Shown here in pieces: positions 54,010 through 63,693 of a DNA stretch of 64,000 nt. This DNA comes from Rhizobium croatiense. GTDB lineage: Bacteria > Pseudomonadota > Alphaproteobacteria > Rhizobiales > Rhizobiaceae. Each line of letters starts with the position of its first letter. The stretch's first letter is position 1. A model generated the notes under the pieces. It had not been told where the DNA came from, made no database searches, and saw only the letters and a list, made by a program, of their open reading frames with translations. Where the stretch lies: positions 1-64,000 of the forward strand of contig NZ_JAILYJ010000006.1 in the NCBI RefSeq assembly GCF_019793465.1, read 5' to 3'. The position numbers were made by a program, and so were the translations under genes.

Positions 54010-55419
54010 TTGGCATTTGACGAAATGATTACCGGGGACGAGAGTCCCCGCCCGCCTTATGAAAAATATTTCGAGTGGTACAATAGCCAAGACCGGTCGC
54101 ATCTGATTGCCAAGTCCCGCGATGCGGAGAACATCTTCCGGAAGACCGGCATCACCTTCGCGGTCTACGGCCACGCCGACAGCTCCGAAAAGCTCATCCC
54201 CTTCGACATCATTCCCCGCATCATCTCCGCCCGCGAATGGCGCAAGCTTGCCCAGGGCATCGAACAACGGGTGATCGCCCTCAACGCCTTCCTCGACGAT
54301 ATCTACCATAAGCAGGAGATCATCCGTGCCGGCCGCGTTCCGCGCGAGCTGATCGAGCACAATGTCGCCTTTCTGTCCGAAATGATCGGCTTCCGCCCGC
54401 CCGGCGGCGTCTACACCCATATCGTCGGCACCGACATCGTGCGCACCGGCGAGGATCAGTTCTACGTGCTGGAGGATAATGCCCGCACCCCTTCCGGCGT
54501 CAGCTACATGCTGGAAAACCGGGAAACCATGATGCAGATGTTCCCGGAACTCTTCCATGAGAACAAGGTGCAGCGCGTCGAAGACTATCCCTATCTGCTG
54601 CGCCAGAGTCTTGCTTCGCTTGCGCCTCCCGGCTGCACCGGCAAGCCGCGCGTCGCGGTGCTGACGCCCGGCATCTATAATTCGGCCTATTACGAGCATT
54701 CCTTCCTCGCCGACATGATGGGCGTCGAACTGGTCGAGGGCTCTGATCTGCGCGTCATCGACGGCAAGGTGAAAATGCGCACGACCCGCGGCTACGAGGC
54801 GATCGACGTGCTCTACCGCCGCGTCGACGACGACTTCCTCGATCCCCTGACCTTCCGAGCTGATTCCGCGCTCGGCATCCCCGGCATCATGGACGTCTAC
54901 CGCTCCGGCAATATCACCATTGCCAACGCGCCCGGAACCGGCATTTGCGACGACAAGGCGATCTATTCCTACATGCCGGAGATCGTCGAATTCTACACCG
55001 GCAGCAAGGCGCTGCTCGAAAACGTGCCGACCTGGCGCTGCTCGGAAGCATTAAGCCTGAAATACGTGCTGGAGCACCTGGAGGAGCTGGTCGTCAAGGA
55101 AGTCCACGGCTCCGGCGGCTACGGCATGCTGGTCGGCCCGACGGCGTCGAAGAAAGAGCGTGCCGATTTCGCCGAAAAACTGAAAGCCAAGCCGAACAAC
55201 TACATCGCCCAGCCGACGCTGTCGCTCTCCACCGTGCCGATCCTCGTCAACAAGGGGATCGCGCCGCGCCATGTCGACCTTCGTCCCTATGTGCTCGTCT
55301 CGGACAAGGTTCAGATCATTCCGGGCGGGCTCACCCGCGTGGCGCTGAAGCAAGGCTCTCTGGTGGTCAATTCCAGCCAGGGCGGCGGCACGAAAGACAC
55401 CTGGGTATTGGAGGACTGA
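54010..55419 (+). CDS. Circularly permuted ATP-grasp type 2 protein
   Basis: The protein has about 469 residues and belongs to the DUF404/DUF407 family. AFDEMITGDESPRPPYEKYFEWY is the family opening. FAVYGHADSSEKLIPFDIIPRII, VLEDNARTPSGVSYMLENRE, GTGICDDKAIYSYMPEIVEFY and KEVHGSGGYGMLVGP (ATP-binding) follow. Permuted ATP-grasp proteins are predicted to join a carboxylate to an amine in peptide-like synthesis or modification; substrate is unknown. The TTG at 54010 with AAGGGGAG eight nt upstream was chosen because residues encoded upstream are not family-like. It overlaps the next gene by one base. Confidence 0.9.
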   Translation: MAFDEMITGDESPRPPYEKYFEWYNSQDRSHLIAKSRDAENIFRKTGITFAVYGHADSSEKLIPFDIIPRIISAREWRKLAQGIEQRVIALNAFLDDIYHKQEIIRAGRVPRELIEHNVAFLSEMIGFRPPGGVYTHIVGTDIVRTGEDQFYVLEDNARTPSGVSYMLENRETMMQMFPELFHENKVQRVEDYPYLLRQSLASLAPPGCTGKPRVAVLTPGIYNSAYYEHSFLADMMGVELVEGSDLRVIDGKVKMRTTRGYEAIDVLYRRVDDDFLDPLTFRADSALGIPGIMDVYRSGNITIANAPGTGICDDKAIYSYMPEIVEFYTGSKALLENVPTWRCSEALSLKYVLEHLEELVVKEVHGSGGYGMLVGPTASKKERADFAEKLKAKPNNYIAQPTLSLSTVPILVNKGIAPRHVDLRPYVLVSDKVQIIPGGLTRVALKQGSLVVNSSQGGGTKDTWVLED

Positions 55420-56360
55420 TGCTCGGAAGAACCGCAAACGGCCTCTATTGGATGTTCCGTTACATCGAGCGCGCCGAAAATATCGCCCGCCTCGTCGATG
55501 CCGGGCTGCGCATGTCGCTGACCCGCAGCAGCGCCGGCGACGACAACTGGGATGGCGTGCTGCAAAGCGCCGGCGTACGCGAAGCTTATGACGAGGGCCA
55601 CGCGAAGCTGACGAATGCCGATGCGATCGACTATCTCCTGCGCGATCGCGCCAATCCGTCGAGCGTCATGTCCTGCATCGAGTCCGGCCGCAACAACGCC
55701 CGCATGGTGCGCACCGCGCTGACGCGCGAGACCTGGGAAGCGACCAACGAATGCTGGATCGACTTGAAGTCGCTGCTCGAAAAGCGCGTCAAGCCGGCCG
55801 AGATGCCCGAGGTGATCGACGCCATCAAGCGCCGCGCCGGCCTGATCCGCGGTGCCTTCCACGGTTCGACGCTGCGCAACGAGCTCTATAATTTCGCCCG
55901 CATCGGCACCTTCATTGAGCGGGCCGATAATACCAGCCGCATTCTCGACGTGAAATATTACGTGCTGCTGCCCTCGGTCTCGGCGGTCGGCTCCTCGCTC
56001 GACAATGTCCAGTGGGAATCGATTCTGCGCTCGGTCTCCGCCCACCGCGCCTATAGCTGGGCCTATGACGGCGAATACCGGGCGATGAACATTGCCGACT
56101 TCTTGACGCTGAACGTCCAGATGCCGCGTTCGCTTGCCTATTGCTACGAAAAGATCGTCAGCAATCTCGGCTATCTCGCCCAGGATTACGAGGCGCGGCT
56201 GCCTGCCCACGACACCGCCGACGCGATCCGCACCACGCTGCAGACCCGGGCGATCCGCGACATCATGGATCAGGGCCTGCACGAATTCCTGGAGGATTTC
56301 GTCTCGCGCAACAACCAGCTCGGCGCAGAGATTTCCGACGGCTACCGGTTCTATGTTTAA
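55419..56360 (+). CDS. Alpha-E domain protein (DUF403)
   Basis: The 313-residue all-helical protein begins MLGRTANGLYWMFRYIERAENIARLVDAG and has ARMVRTALTRETWEATNECW, FARIGTFIERADNTSRILDVKYY and a C-terminal EFLEDFVSRNNQLGAEIS. Alpha-E proteins always travel with permuted ATP-grasp and transglutaminase-like proteins, as here. Their role is not known; the conserved ER-type pairs suggest ligand or metal binding. Its ATG shares its A with the preceding TGA. Confidence 0.92.
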   Translation: MLGRTANGLYWMFRYIERAENIARLVDAGLRMSLTRSSAGDDNWDGVLQSAGVREAYDEGHAKLTNADAIDYLLRDRANPSSVMSCIESGRNNARMVRTALTRETWEATNECWIDLKSLLEKRVKPAEMPEVIDAIKRRAGLIRGAFHGSTLRNELYNFARIGTFIERADNTSRILDVKYYVLLPSVSAVGSSLDNVQWESILRSVSAHRAYSWAYDGEYRAMNIADFLTLNVQMPRSLAYCYEKIVSNLGYLAQDYEARLPAHDTADAIRTTLQTRAIRDIMDQGLHEFLEDFVSRNNQLGAEISDGYRFYV

Positions 56361-56372
56361 GCGGATCAGACC

Positions 56373-57197
56373 ATGAGACTGAAGATCAGCCACCTCACCG
56401 AATACCGCTACGACGAGCCGGCGCAGTTCTCGCTGCAACGCCTCAGACTGACGCCGCCGACAACCGCTTCTCAGAAGGTGCTCGGTTGGTCGTTGAACGT
56501 CGAGGGCGCCACGCCCGAGGTGGAGTATGACGACCAGTACGGCAACCACGTCAATCTGGTCTCGCTGGAAGGCGTGCAGCACGTGACGCGCATCTTGGCC
56601 GAGGGCGAGGTCGAGACGGCGGACAATAATGGTGTCACCGGCCCGCACACCGGCTTCTGCCCGCTTTGGCTCTTCCTGCGCGAGACGCCGCTGACCAAGG
56701 GCGGCAAGCTCATCAAAGAGCTCGTCAAGAGCGTCGGCGGCGACAACGAGCTTGCCCGCATGCATGCGCTGATGGCGGCAATCCATGTGACGGTCGACTA
56801 TAAGCCCGGCACCAGCAACGCCGCGACGACGGCCGAACAGGCGCTGGAGAAGAAGAGCGGCGTCTGCCAGGACCATGCGCACATCTTCGTTTCCGCCGCC
56901 CGCGCCCTGCAGGTCCCGGCCCGTTACGTCTCCGGCTATCTGATGATGGAGGAAAAGATCGAACAGGCGGCGACCCATGCCTGGGCCGAGGCCCATATTC
57001 CCGGCCTCGGCTGGGTCGGCTTCGATCCCGCCAACGAGATCTGCCCGGATGCCCGCTACGTCAGGATCGCCTCCGGCCTCTGCTACCGCGACGCTGCGCC
57101 GATCTCCGGCATGCGCATCGGCACGCCGGGCGAAACACTGTCGGTCACCGTGAAGGTGGAAGATGGCGGGCAATTGCAAAGCCAGAGCCAGAGCTGA
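56373..57197 (+). CDS. Transglutaminase-like family protein
   Basis: The 274-residue protein has the N-terminal BTLCP-type beta region (LKISHLTEYRYDEPAQFSLQRLRLTPP). A papain-like transglutaminase core follows, with catalytic Cys in KSGVCQDHAHIF (residue about 168), His in THAWAEAHIPGLGW and Asp in GFDPANE. These proteins are probable proteases or amidases acting on isopeptide-like bonds. It begins 12 bp after the alpha-E gene, completing an ATP-grasp/alpha-E/transglutaminase set. Confidence 0.92.
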   Translation: MRLKISHLTEYRYDEPAQFSLQRLRLTPPTTASQKVLGWSLNVEGATPEVEYDDQYGNHVNLVSLEGVQHVTRILAEGEVETADNNGVTGPHTGFCPLWLFLRETPLTKGGKLIKELVKSVGGDNELARMHALMAAIHVTVDYKPGTSNAATTAEQALEKKSGVCQDHAHIFVSAARALQVPARYVSGYLMMEEKIEQAATHAWAEAHIPGLGWVGFDPANEICPDARYVRIASGLCYRDAAPISGMRIGTPGETLSVTVKVEDGGQLQSQSQS

Positions 57198-57310
57198 GCG
57201 ACATCGGCTGTGAATCTATGTCCCCCTGCGGCCCGGCTGGGGAGCCGGCGACCGGCGCATCCGGCATTCCGACATACTCCGGCGCGTTAAACTCCACACC
57301 CAGGCAGCAA

Positions 57311-57721
57311 TCAATCTGCTGCAAAAACCTGGAGGTGGCCACGCCCGCCATAGCTGAGGATCGCCTGATCGGCCGTCATTAACGGCACGCGATGGAAACG
57401 GGCTGTAGCGACGATGAGGCGGTCGGCGGGATCGGCATGAAAAGTACCGGGCAACCGAACGCTATCCACTGCAATGGATGGCTCAATCGGTGCCAGTTCA
57501 AGTCCCGGCAGAGCCAACGCACTTTCGATCCACCGCCCGACGTCGTCTCCAAGAGCCAAGCGTCCTTTCTGCACAAGCATCGCGATTTCCCAAGGTGTGA
57601 TCGCCGAAACCAGGATCCGGCTTTTCTCCGTCATCTCGTCGATGATGCGCCGGGCATGTGAACCGAGACGCGCATCGTCATGCATCGCCCAGATCAGGAT
57701 ATGGGTGTCAATGACGATCAA
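57311..57721 (-). CDS. VapC-type PIN domain toxin
   Basis: The 136-residue PIN domain has the acidic residues of the active site: IDTHILIWAM (Asp), TPWEIAML (Glu), and DPADRLIVATA with MTADQAIL (Asp). PIN toxins cut RNA. The start is probably the TTG at 57721, which overlaps the antitoxin stop as TTGA and has GGGAAG 6 nt upstream; a TTG at 57736 is an alternative. It converges on the transglutaminase gene. Confidence 0.9.
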   Translation of the reverse strand: MIVIDTHILIWAMHDDARLGSHARRIIDEMTEKSRILVSAITPWEIAMLVQKGRLALGDDVGRWIESALALPGLELAPIEPSIAVDSVRLPGTFHADPADRLIVATARFHRVPLMTADQAILSYGGRGHLQVFAAD

Positions 57722-57960
57722 CGGACGGCTTCCCAATCCTCCGGCTCGCCTACCGGGGACAGCGGATCGTCATAGCGTAGGACGCTGCCCTTCATCGCGC
57801 CAATAATGCTTTTCCGCTCGTTTGCCTCGCGTGCCGGTGAGAGCACCGCAACAGGCCTGCCGCGCTTGGTGATCACGATGGTTTCGTCATCGCTCTGCAT
57901 CTGATCGATAAGGTTCAGGCATTTCGCCTTGAACTCAGTGGCGCCGACGACCTTCGACAT
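57718..57960 (-). CDS. Phd/YefM-type antitoxin
   Basis: The 80-residue protein has the Phd/YefM N-terminus MSKVVGATEFKAKCLNLIDQM and DETIVITKRGRPVAVLSP, with a C-terminal toxin-binding arm. The ATG at 57960 (AGGAGAT upstream) was chosen over an in-frame ATG two codons earlier. Its stop overlaps the PIN toxin start by 4 bp. A perfect dyad lies 12 bp upstream. Confidence 0.92.
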   Translation of the reverse strand: MSKVVGATEFKAKCLNLIDQMQSDDETIVITKRGRPVAVLSPAREANERKSIIGAMKGSVLRYDDPLSPVGEPEDWEAVR

Positions 57961-57971
57961 GACCATATCTC

Positions 57972-57987
57972 CTGTACATCTGTACAG
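57972..57987. promoter_or_regulatory. Candidate toxin-antitoxin operator
   Basis: CTGTACATCTGTACAG has perfect 7-nt inverted arms (CTGTACA/TGTACAG) around TC. It sits just upstream of the antitoxin ATG, touching its ribosome site, where the antitoxin-toxin complex would be expected to bind and repress. Confidence 0.65.
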
Positions 57988-58069
57988 AAATATAGACATT
58001 TTCGAAGCAAGCGCAAAGAAAAAGGCGGGATGAAGTGCCCGCCTTTTCCAGCTTCGGATAGATGCCCTG

Positions 58070-59809
58070 TCAGTGGCTGTCCTTGCCGACAGCATTTCCG
58101 CGACATCCCTTGAGGAAGTCGAGGTCGGCGCCGGTATCGGCGCCTTCGACATGCTGCTGGTGCAGGTAGGCGTAGCCCGACGTCGGCAGATCGTGGTTCG
58201 GCTGCCATTCGGCAAGCCGCCGCGCCAGTTCCTCGTCGGAAATGTCGAGATGCAGGCGACGGTTCGGCACGTCGAGCTCGATCATATCACCGTTCTTCAC
58301 GACCGCGAGCGGACCGCCGACGGCCGCTTCCGGAGAGGTGTGCAGCACGACGGTGCCATAGGCGGTACCCGACATGCGGGCGTCGGAAATGCGCACCATG
58401 TCGAGAATGCCCTTCTTCAGCACCTTCGGCGGCAGTCCCATGTTGCCGACCTCGGCCATGCCGGGATAGCCCTTCGGCCCGCAATTCTTCATGACCATGA
58501 CGCAGTTTTCGTCGATGTCGAGATTGTCGTCGTTGATCTTGGCCTTGTAGTCGTCGATATCCTCGAACACGACCGCCCTGCCCTTGTGCACCAGAAGATG
58601 CGGCGAGGCGGCCGAAGGCTTCAACACCGCGCCCTTCGGCGCGAGATTGCCGCGCAGCACGACGATGCCGCCCGACGAGGTCAGCGCTTTTTCGGCCGGC
58701 AGAATGACGTCTTCGTTCCAGTTGACGACGTCCTTGACCTCATCCCAGACGGTTTCGCCCGAGACGGTCAGCGCGTCCTTGTGCAGGAGCCCGGCCTCGC
58801 CGAGGCGCTTCAGCACGACAGGCAGGCCGCCGGCATAGAAGAATTCTTCCATCAGGTACTTGCCCGACGGCATCAGGTTGACGATGGTCGGCACATCGCG
58901 GCCGCAGCGGTCCCAGTCGTCGAGCGAAAGATCGATGCCGACGCGGCCGGCGATGGCGAGCAGGTGGATGACGGCGTTGGTCGATCCGCCGATCGCCGCA
59001 TTGGTGCGGATGGCGTTCTCGAAAGCCTGCTTCGTCATGATCTCGGACGGCTTCAGGTCGTCCTTGACCATCTGCACGATGCGGCGGCCGGTCAGCTGCG
59101 CCATCACCTTGCGGCGGGAATCGACGCCGGGGATCGCGGCGTTGCCGGAGAGCGCCATGCCAAGCGCCTCGGCCATCGACGCCATCGTCGAGGCGGTGCC
59201 CATGGTGTTGCAGGTGCCCGATGAGCGGCTCATCGAGGCTTCCGCCTCGAGGAACTCGGCCTGCGTCATCTCGCCGGCCTTCACCATTTCGGAGAACTTC
59301 CACAGATGCGTGCCGGAGCCGACGCGTTCGCCGCGGAAATAGCCGTTCAGCATCGGTCCGCCGGTGACGACAATCGACGGCAGGTCGCAGGAGGCCGCGC
59401 CCATCAGCAGCGACGGCGTGGTCTTGTCGCAGCCGACGAGCAGCACGCAGCCATCCATCGGCTGGCCGCGGATCGCCTCTTCCACCGCGAGCGCGGCGAG
59501 GTTGCGGTACATCATCGCGGTCGGACGGAAGGTGTTTTCGGAGGCCGAGAATACCGGCACCTCGAGCGGGAAACCGCCGGCTTCCCATACACCCGCCTTC
59601 ACCTTCTCGGCGAGCTCTCTCAGATGACCGTTGCACGGGGTCATATCCGACCAGGTGTTGAGGATGCCGATCACCGGCCGGCCATCGAACAGGTCGTGCG
59701 GATAACCCTGGTTTTTAAGCCAGCCGCGGTGATAAATCACATCGCGGCTCGTGCCGCCGTACCATTCCTGCGACCTCAGCCGGCGCGGCCATTCCGCTTT
59801 CTTTTTCAT
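58070..59809 (-). CDS. L-arabinonate dehydratase (IlvD/Edd family)
   Basis: The enzyme dehydrates L-arabinonate to 2-dehydro-3-deoxy-arabinonate in the non-phosphorylated arabinose pathway. The 579-residue protein has the three [2Fe-2S] cysteines at residues 59 (PCNGH), 127 (GCDKT) and 200 (GTCNT). The lysine that becomes carbamylated (K129) is in the Mg site, and the catalytic serine is in DARMSGTAYG (about 480). It matches, from memory, the crystallised R. leguminosarum enzyme of the same length almost throughout. It is the last gene of the ggu operon, 62 bp after the aldehyde dehydrogenase. Confidence 0.94.
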   Translation of the reverse strand: MKKKAEWPRRLRSQEWYGGTSRDVIYHRGWLKNQGYPHDLFDGRPVIGILNTWSDMTPCNGHLRELAEKVKAGVWEAGGFPLEVPVFSASENTFRPTAMMYRNLAALAVEEAIRGQPMDGCVLLVGCDKTTPSLLMGAASCDLPSIVVTGGPMLNGYFRGERVGSGTHLWKFSEMVKAGEMTQAEFLEAEASMSRSSGTCNTMGTASTMASMAEALGMALSGNAAIPGVDSRRKVMAQLTGRRIVQMVKDDLKPSEIMTKQAFENAIRTNAAIGGSTNAVIHLLAIAGRVGIDLSLDDWDRCGRDVPTIVNLMPSGKYLMEEFFYAGGLPVVLKRLGEAGLLHKDALTVSGETVWDEVKDVVNWNEDVILPAEKALTSSGGIVVLRGNLAPKGAVLKPSAASPHLLVHKGRAVVFEDIDDYKAKINDDNLDIDENCVMVMKNCGPKGYPGMAEVGNMGLPPKVLKKGILDMVRISDARMSGTAYGTVVLHTSPEAAVGGPLAVVKNGDMIELDVPNRRLHLDISDEELARRLAEWQPNHDLPTSGYAYLHQQHVEGADTGADLDFLKGCRGNAVGKDSH

Positions 59810-59871
59810 TTTCTCTGTCCTTCAGGTGAATTGCCGGGCCGCCTCGTACGGCCCGGGTCATCGGATATGTC

Positions 59872-61305
59872 TCAAGCCAGCGTGTAGGCGGTCTTGACCA
59901 CCGTAAAGAATTCGCTCGCATACTTGCCCTGCTCGCGCGGACCGTAGGACGAACCCTTGCGGCCGCCGAACGGCACATGGAAGTCGACGCCCGCGGTCGG
60001 CAGGTTGACCATGACCATGCCGGCCTCGGCGTTGCGCTTGAAATGCGTCGCATGCTTCAGGCTGGTCGTGGCAATGCCGGCCGAAAGGCCGAACGGCGTG
60101 TCGTTGGCCGTCGCTAAGGCCTCGTCATAGTCCTTGACCCGGATCACCGAGACGACAGGTCCGAAGATCTCCTCGCGCGAGATGCGCATCTGGTTGGTCG
60201 CTTCGGTAAACAGCGTCGGCTGCAGGTAGAAGCCGGGTGTTTCGCGGGAAATCACTTCGCCGCCGAAAGCGAGCTTGGCGCCTTCCTTTTTGCCGATCTC
60301 GATGTAGTCGGTGTCGGTCTTCAGCTGCCGCTCGTCGACGACGGGGCCGATATGCGTGCCGGCCTTCAGCGCGTTGTCGACGACCAGCGTCTTCAGCTTC
60401 TCGGTCAACGCCGCGACGAACTTGTCGTGAATGCCTTCGGTGACGATCAGGCGCGACGAAGCGGTGCAGCGCTGGCCGGTCGAGAAAAAGCCGGAATTGG
60501 CGGCGGCTTCGACGGCGACGGAGAGATCGGCGTCGTCGAGCACGACCATCGGGTTCTTGCCGCCCATTTCCAGCTGGAACTTGCGGTTATGCTCGATCGA
60601 GGCGGCGGCGACGCGGCGGCCGGTGCCGGTCGAGCCGGTGAAGGTGATGCCGGCAACGTCGGGGCTTTCCAGCATGGCCTGGCCGACGACCGAGCCCTTG
60701 CCCATGACGAGGTTCAAGACACCCTTCGGCAGCCCTGCCCGATTGAGGATGTCGACAATCGCCCAGGAGCAGGCCGGCACCAGTTCGGCCGGCTTGAAGA
60801 CGATCGTGTTGCCGTAGCAGAGCGCCGGGGCGATCTTCCAGGCCGGGATGGCGATCGGGAAATTCCACGGCGTGATGATGCCGATGACGCCGAGCGCCTC
60901 GCGGGTGATCTCGACGCCGATGTTCGGACGCACCGACGGGATGACCTCGCCGGCAAGCCGCAGCGCTTCGCCTGCGAAGAATTCGAAGATCTGCGAGGCG
61001 CGGATGACTTCGCCGGTGGCTTCCGGCAGGGTCTTGCCTTCTTCGCGGGCGAGCAGTGCGCCGAGCTCGTCCTTGCGCGCCATGATCTCGTCGCCGGTCT
61101 TCTTCAGGATGACGTGGCGTTCCCATATGCCCGAGCGCGACCAGGCCGGGAAGGCGGCCTTGGCGGCGGCGATGGCGTTCTTGGTATCTTCGGCGCTGCC
61201 GTCGGCATAGAGACCGACGACTTCGTTGGTGTCCGACGGATTGATGTTCTTCGTCGCGTTCGTGCCGACCCATTCGCCGGCGATCAGGTTTTGATAAATG
61301 GTCAT
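59872..61305 (-). CDS. 2-oxoglutarate semialdehyde dehydrogenase
   Basis: The 477-residue aldehyde dehydrogenase has PWNFPIAIPAWKIAPALCYGN, FTGSTGTGRR (NAD), the general base Glu in LEMGGKNPMVVLDDAD, and the nucleophile Cys in FSTGQRCTASSRLIV. It ends VPFGGRKGSSYGPREQG. Within an arabinose operon it most likely oxidises 2-oxoglutarate semialdehyde to 2-oxoglutarate, the final pathway step. That substrate is inferred from neighbours. The start is ATG 61305. Confidence 0.9.
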   Translation of the reverse strand: MTIYQNLIAGEWVGTNATKNINPSDTNEVVGLYADGSAEDTKNAIAAAKAAFPAWSRSGIWERHVILKKTGDEIMARKDELGALLAREEGKTLPEATGEVIRASQIFEFFAGEALRLAGEVIPSVRPNIGVEITREALGVIGIITPWNFPIAIPAWKIAPALCYGNTIVFKPAELVPACSWAIVDILNRAGLPKGVLNLVMGKGSVVGQAMLESPDVAGITFTGSTGTGRRVAAASIEHNRKFQLEMGGKNPMVVLDDADLSVAVEAAANSGFFSTGQRCTASSRLIVTEGIHDKFVAALTEKLKTLVVDNALKAGTHIGPVVDERQLKTDTDYIEIGKKEGAKLAFGGEVISRETPGFYLQPTLFTEATNQMRISREEIFGPVVSVIRVKDYDEALATANDTPFGLSAGIATTSLKHATHFKRNAEAGMVMVNLPTAGVDFHVPFGGRKGSSYGPREQGKYASEFFTVVKTAYTLA

Positions 61306-61374
61306 GGGCTCAACAAGCCTCCTTTACCGTTTACAAACAACGGCCCGGCTGCGGATGCAGCCCGACCTCGAAAA

Positions 61375-62370
61375 TCAGAGCTGCTTGACGGAAATCTCTT
61401 CTTCGGCCGCTACCTTCAGCGGATTGCGCAGCGGCAGGCCGAATTCGGCGACTTCGATCTCGAAGAGGTCGCCCTCTTCCGTCTTGATGCCGTCGGCAAA
61501 GGAAAGTGTCGCCGTGCCGAACATATGGACATGAACATCTCCCGGAACCCGGAAGAGGCCATATTTGAAATGGTGATATTCCAGATTGGCGAAGGTGTGC
61601 GACATGTTCGCTTCACCCGACAGGAAGGGCTTTTCGAAGATCACCTTTTCGCCGCGCTTGATGCGTGAGGTGCCGCGGATGTCGTCGGGGGCCGCGCCGA
61701 TGCGGATTTCCGGACCATAGGCGGCCGGGCGCAGTTTCGAGTGGGCCAGATAGAGATAGTTCATCCGCTCGGTGACGTGATCGGAAAACTCGTTCGACAG
61801 GGCAAAGCCGATGCGGAACGGCGTTCCGTCTTTGGCGATGACGTAGATGCCGGCCATTTCAGGCTCTTCTCCGCCATCAAGGGCGAAGAAGGGCGAGACG
61901 AGCGGCGCGCCGGGGGCGGCAGTGCCATAGCCGTTGCCCTTGTAGAACCATTCGGGCTGCACGCCCTTTTCGCCAGCTTTCGGCTTGCCGTTCTCGAGAC
62001 CCATCTTGAACATCTTCATCGAGTCGGTCAGCGTTTCCTCGGCCGCCTCAGTGGTCTTCTTGTGCATGGAATCGCGGGTGGCGGCGGAGCCGAGATGGGT
62101 AAGGCCGGTGCCGGTCAGATGCAGGTGGGCAGCGTCCGGATGGGTGATCGGCGGCAGGAAGCGGCCGTCCGCGTAAGCCTTTTCGAGGTCAACGGTTTCG
62201 CCGAAACCATGCGCCTCGATGACCGCGGCCAGCGACTTGCCGCCGTCGGCGGCTTCCATCGCCAGCTGATAGACGCTGCCGGCATTGTTGACCGATCTCG
62301 CCGCGCCGCCCTGCTCGCGCACGGCGACGACGATCTCTCCGTTGGCACCCTTGATCTGGGAAATAAGCAC
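61375..62370 (-). CDS. gguC: GguC/AraD1 family FAH-fold dehydratase
   Basis: The 331-residue fumarylacetoacetase-fold protein starts VLISQIKGANGEIVVAVREQ and has HLHLTGTGLTHLGSAATRDSMHKK, PEWFYKGNGYGTAAPGAPL, AGIYVIAKDGTPFRIGFALSNEFSDHV and VHMFGTATLSFADG. In Agrobacterium gguC follows gguA and gguB beside chvE. FAH-type AraD1 enzymes dehydrate 2-dehydro-3-deoxy-L-arabinonate, which is exactly the step missing between the two neighbouring enzymes. The GTG at 62370 (AGAAGGATC upstream) was chosen as start; the upstream extension is not family-like. Confidence 0.87.
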   Translation of the reverse strand: MLISQIKGANGEIVVAVREQGGAARSVNNAGSVYQLAMEAADGGKSLAAVIEAHGFGETVDLEKAYADGRFLPPITHPDAAHLHLTGTGLTHLGSAATRDSMHKKTTEAAEETLTDSMKMFKMGLENGKPKAGEKGVQPEWFYKGNGYGTAAPGAPLVSPFFALDGGEEPEMAGIYVIAKDGTPFRIGFALSNEFSDHVTERMNYLYLAHSKLRPAAYGPEIRIGAAPDDIRGTSRIKRGEKVIFEKPFLSGEANMSHTFANLEYHHFKYGLFRVPGDVHVHMFGTATLSFADGIKTEEGDLFEIEVAEFGLPLRNPLKVAAEEEISVKQL

Positions 62371-62487
62371 GACTTTGATCCTTCTCGTTTCCGCGAAGAC
62401 AGAAAAGCTCCGCCTGTCCGGCTCCATCAGGAGCCGGAATCCATCTTTCATACGACTGCGAATGCCGGGGCTGGCGCCTGTCGGCGC

Positions 62488-63693
62488 TCAGCCCTTGTTC
62501 TTGTTGTAAACGTCGAAGAACACGGCGGCGAGAAGCACCGCACCCTTGACCATCTGCTGGAAGTCGATGCCGAGGCCGACGATCGACATGCCGTTGTTCA
62601 TGACGCCCATGATGAATGCACCGATGACCGCCCCGGTGATTTTGCCGACACCGCCGGATGCCGAGGCGCCGCCGATGAAGCAGGCCGCAATCACGTCAAG
62701 CTCGAAGCCGACGCCGGCCTTCGGCGTTGCCGAGTTCAGGCGAAGCGCGACGATCATGCCGGCGAGGCCCGCAAGCACGCCCATGTTGACGAAGGTGTAG
62801 AAGCTGAGGCGCTGCGTGTTGATGCCGGAAAGCTTGGTCGCCTTTTCATTGCCGCCCATGGCATAGATGCGGCGGCCGATCGTCGTGCGCTTGGTGACGA
62901 AAGCGTAGATCGCGATCAGCACCAGCATGACGACGAGAACGTTCGGCAGGCCCCGATAGCTCGACAGGAGCCAACCGAGCCAGACAATGGCGACCGAAAC
63001 GACCACGTTCTGAAGGAGGAAGAAGCCCATTGGCTCGACATCGATCCCGTGGCTCTCGTTCACCTTGCGGCGGCGCCAGGCGAGGTAGAACAGGATGACC
63101 GGCAGGATGACGGTCAGGATCAGCGAGGTCGACTGGAGGGGCGTGCCGAAGACGTCGATCATGTCGCCCGGCAGAAAGCCGGTGCTGATGACCTGGAATT
63201 CTTTCGGGAACGGGCCGATGTTCTTGCCGTTCAGCACCGTCAGCGTCAGGCCGCGGAAGACGAGCATGCCGGCGAGCGTCACGATGAAGGACGGAATGCG
63301 GTGATAGGCGATGAAATAGCCCTGCGCCGCGCCGATGATGCCGCCGACGATGAGACAAATCAGACCGGCGACCCAGAAATTCATGCCCCATGTCACGGTG
63401 AAGATCGCCGCGAGCGCGCCGACGAAGGCGACGATCGAACCGACCGAAAGGTCGATATGGCCGGCCACGATGACGAGCAGCATGCCGAGGGCCATGATGA
63501 CGATGAACGAATTCTGCAGGACCAGGTTCGTCAGGTTGACCGGCTTGAAGAGGATGCCGCCGGTGTAGAACTGGAAGAACACCATGATCGCGACGAGCGC
63601 GATGAGCATGCCGTATTCACGAATGTTGCCGCGGATGTAATCGGCAACGGAAACGACGTTGCTTTCCTCGGTTGCTGGGTTAACCGGAGTCAT
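62488..63693 (-). CDS. gguB: Sugar ABC transporter permease GguB
   Basis: The 401-residue protein is an MglC/XylH-type permease with about ten helices. [27 protein letters not shown] is the conserved N-terminal segment. [15 protein letters not shown] is the ATPase-contact (EAA-like) loop, and [33 protein letters not shown] follows. It moves pentoses or hexoses such as arabinose or galactose delivered by a ChvE-like binding protein. The ATG at 63693 overlaps the gguA stop by 4 bp. Confidence 0.92.
   Translation of the reverse strand: MTPVNPATEESNVVSVADYIRGNIREYGMLIALVAIMVFFQFYTGGILFKPVNLTNLVLQNSFIVIMALGMLLVIVAGHIDLSVGSIVAFVGALAAIFTVTWGMNFWVAGLICLIVGGIIGAAQGYFIAYHRIPSFIVTLAGMLVFRGLTLTVLNGKNIGPFPKEFQVISTGFLPGDMIDVFGTPLQSTSLILTVILPVILFYLAWRRRKVNESHGIDVEPMGFFLLQNVVVSVAIVWLGWLLSSYRGLPNVLVVMLVLIAIYAFVTKRTTIGRRIYAMGGNEKATKLSGINTQRLSFYTFVNMGVLAGLAGMIVALRLNSATPKAGVGFELDVIAACFIGGASASGGVGKITGAVIGAFIMGVMNNGMSIVGLGIDFQQMVKGAVLLAAVFFDVYNKNKG

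Noticed and set aside
55311..57179. 622-codon open frame antisense to the alpha-E and transglutaminase genes
   Set aside because: Both sense genes are firm; the frame spans their junction and has no family features.
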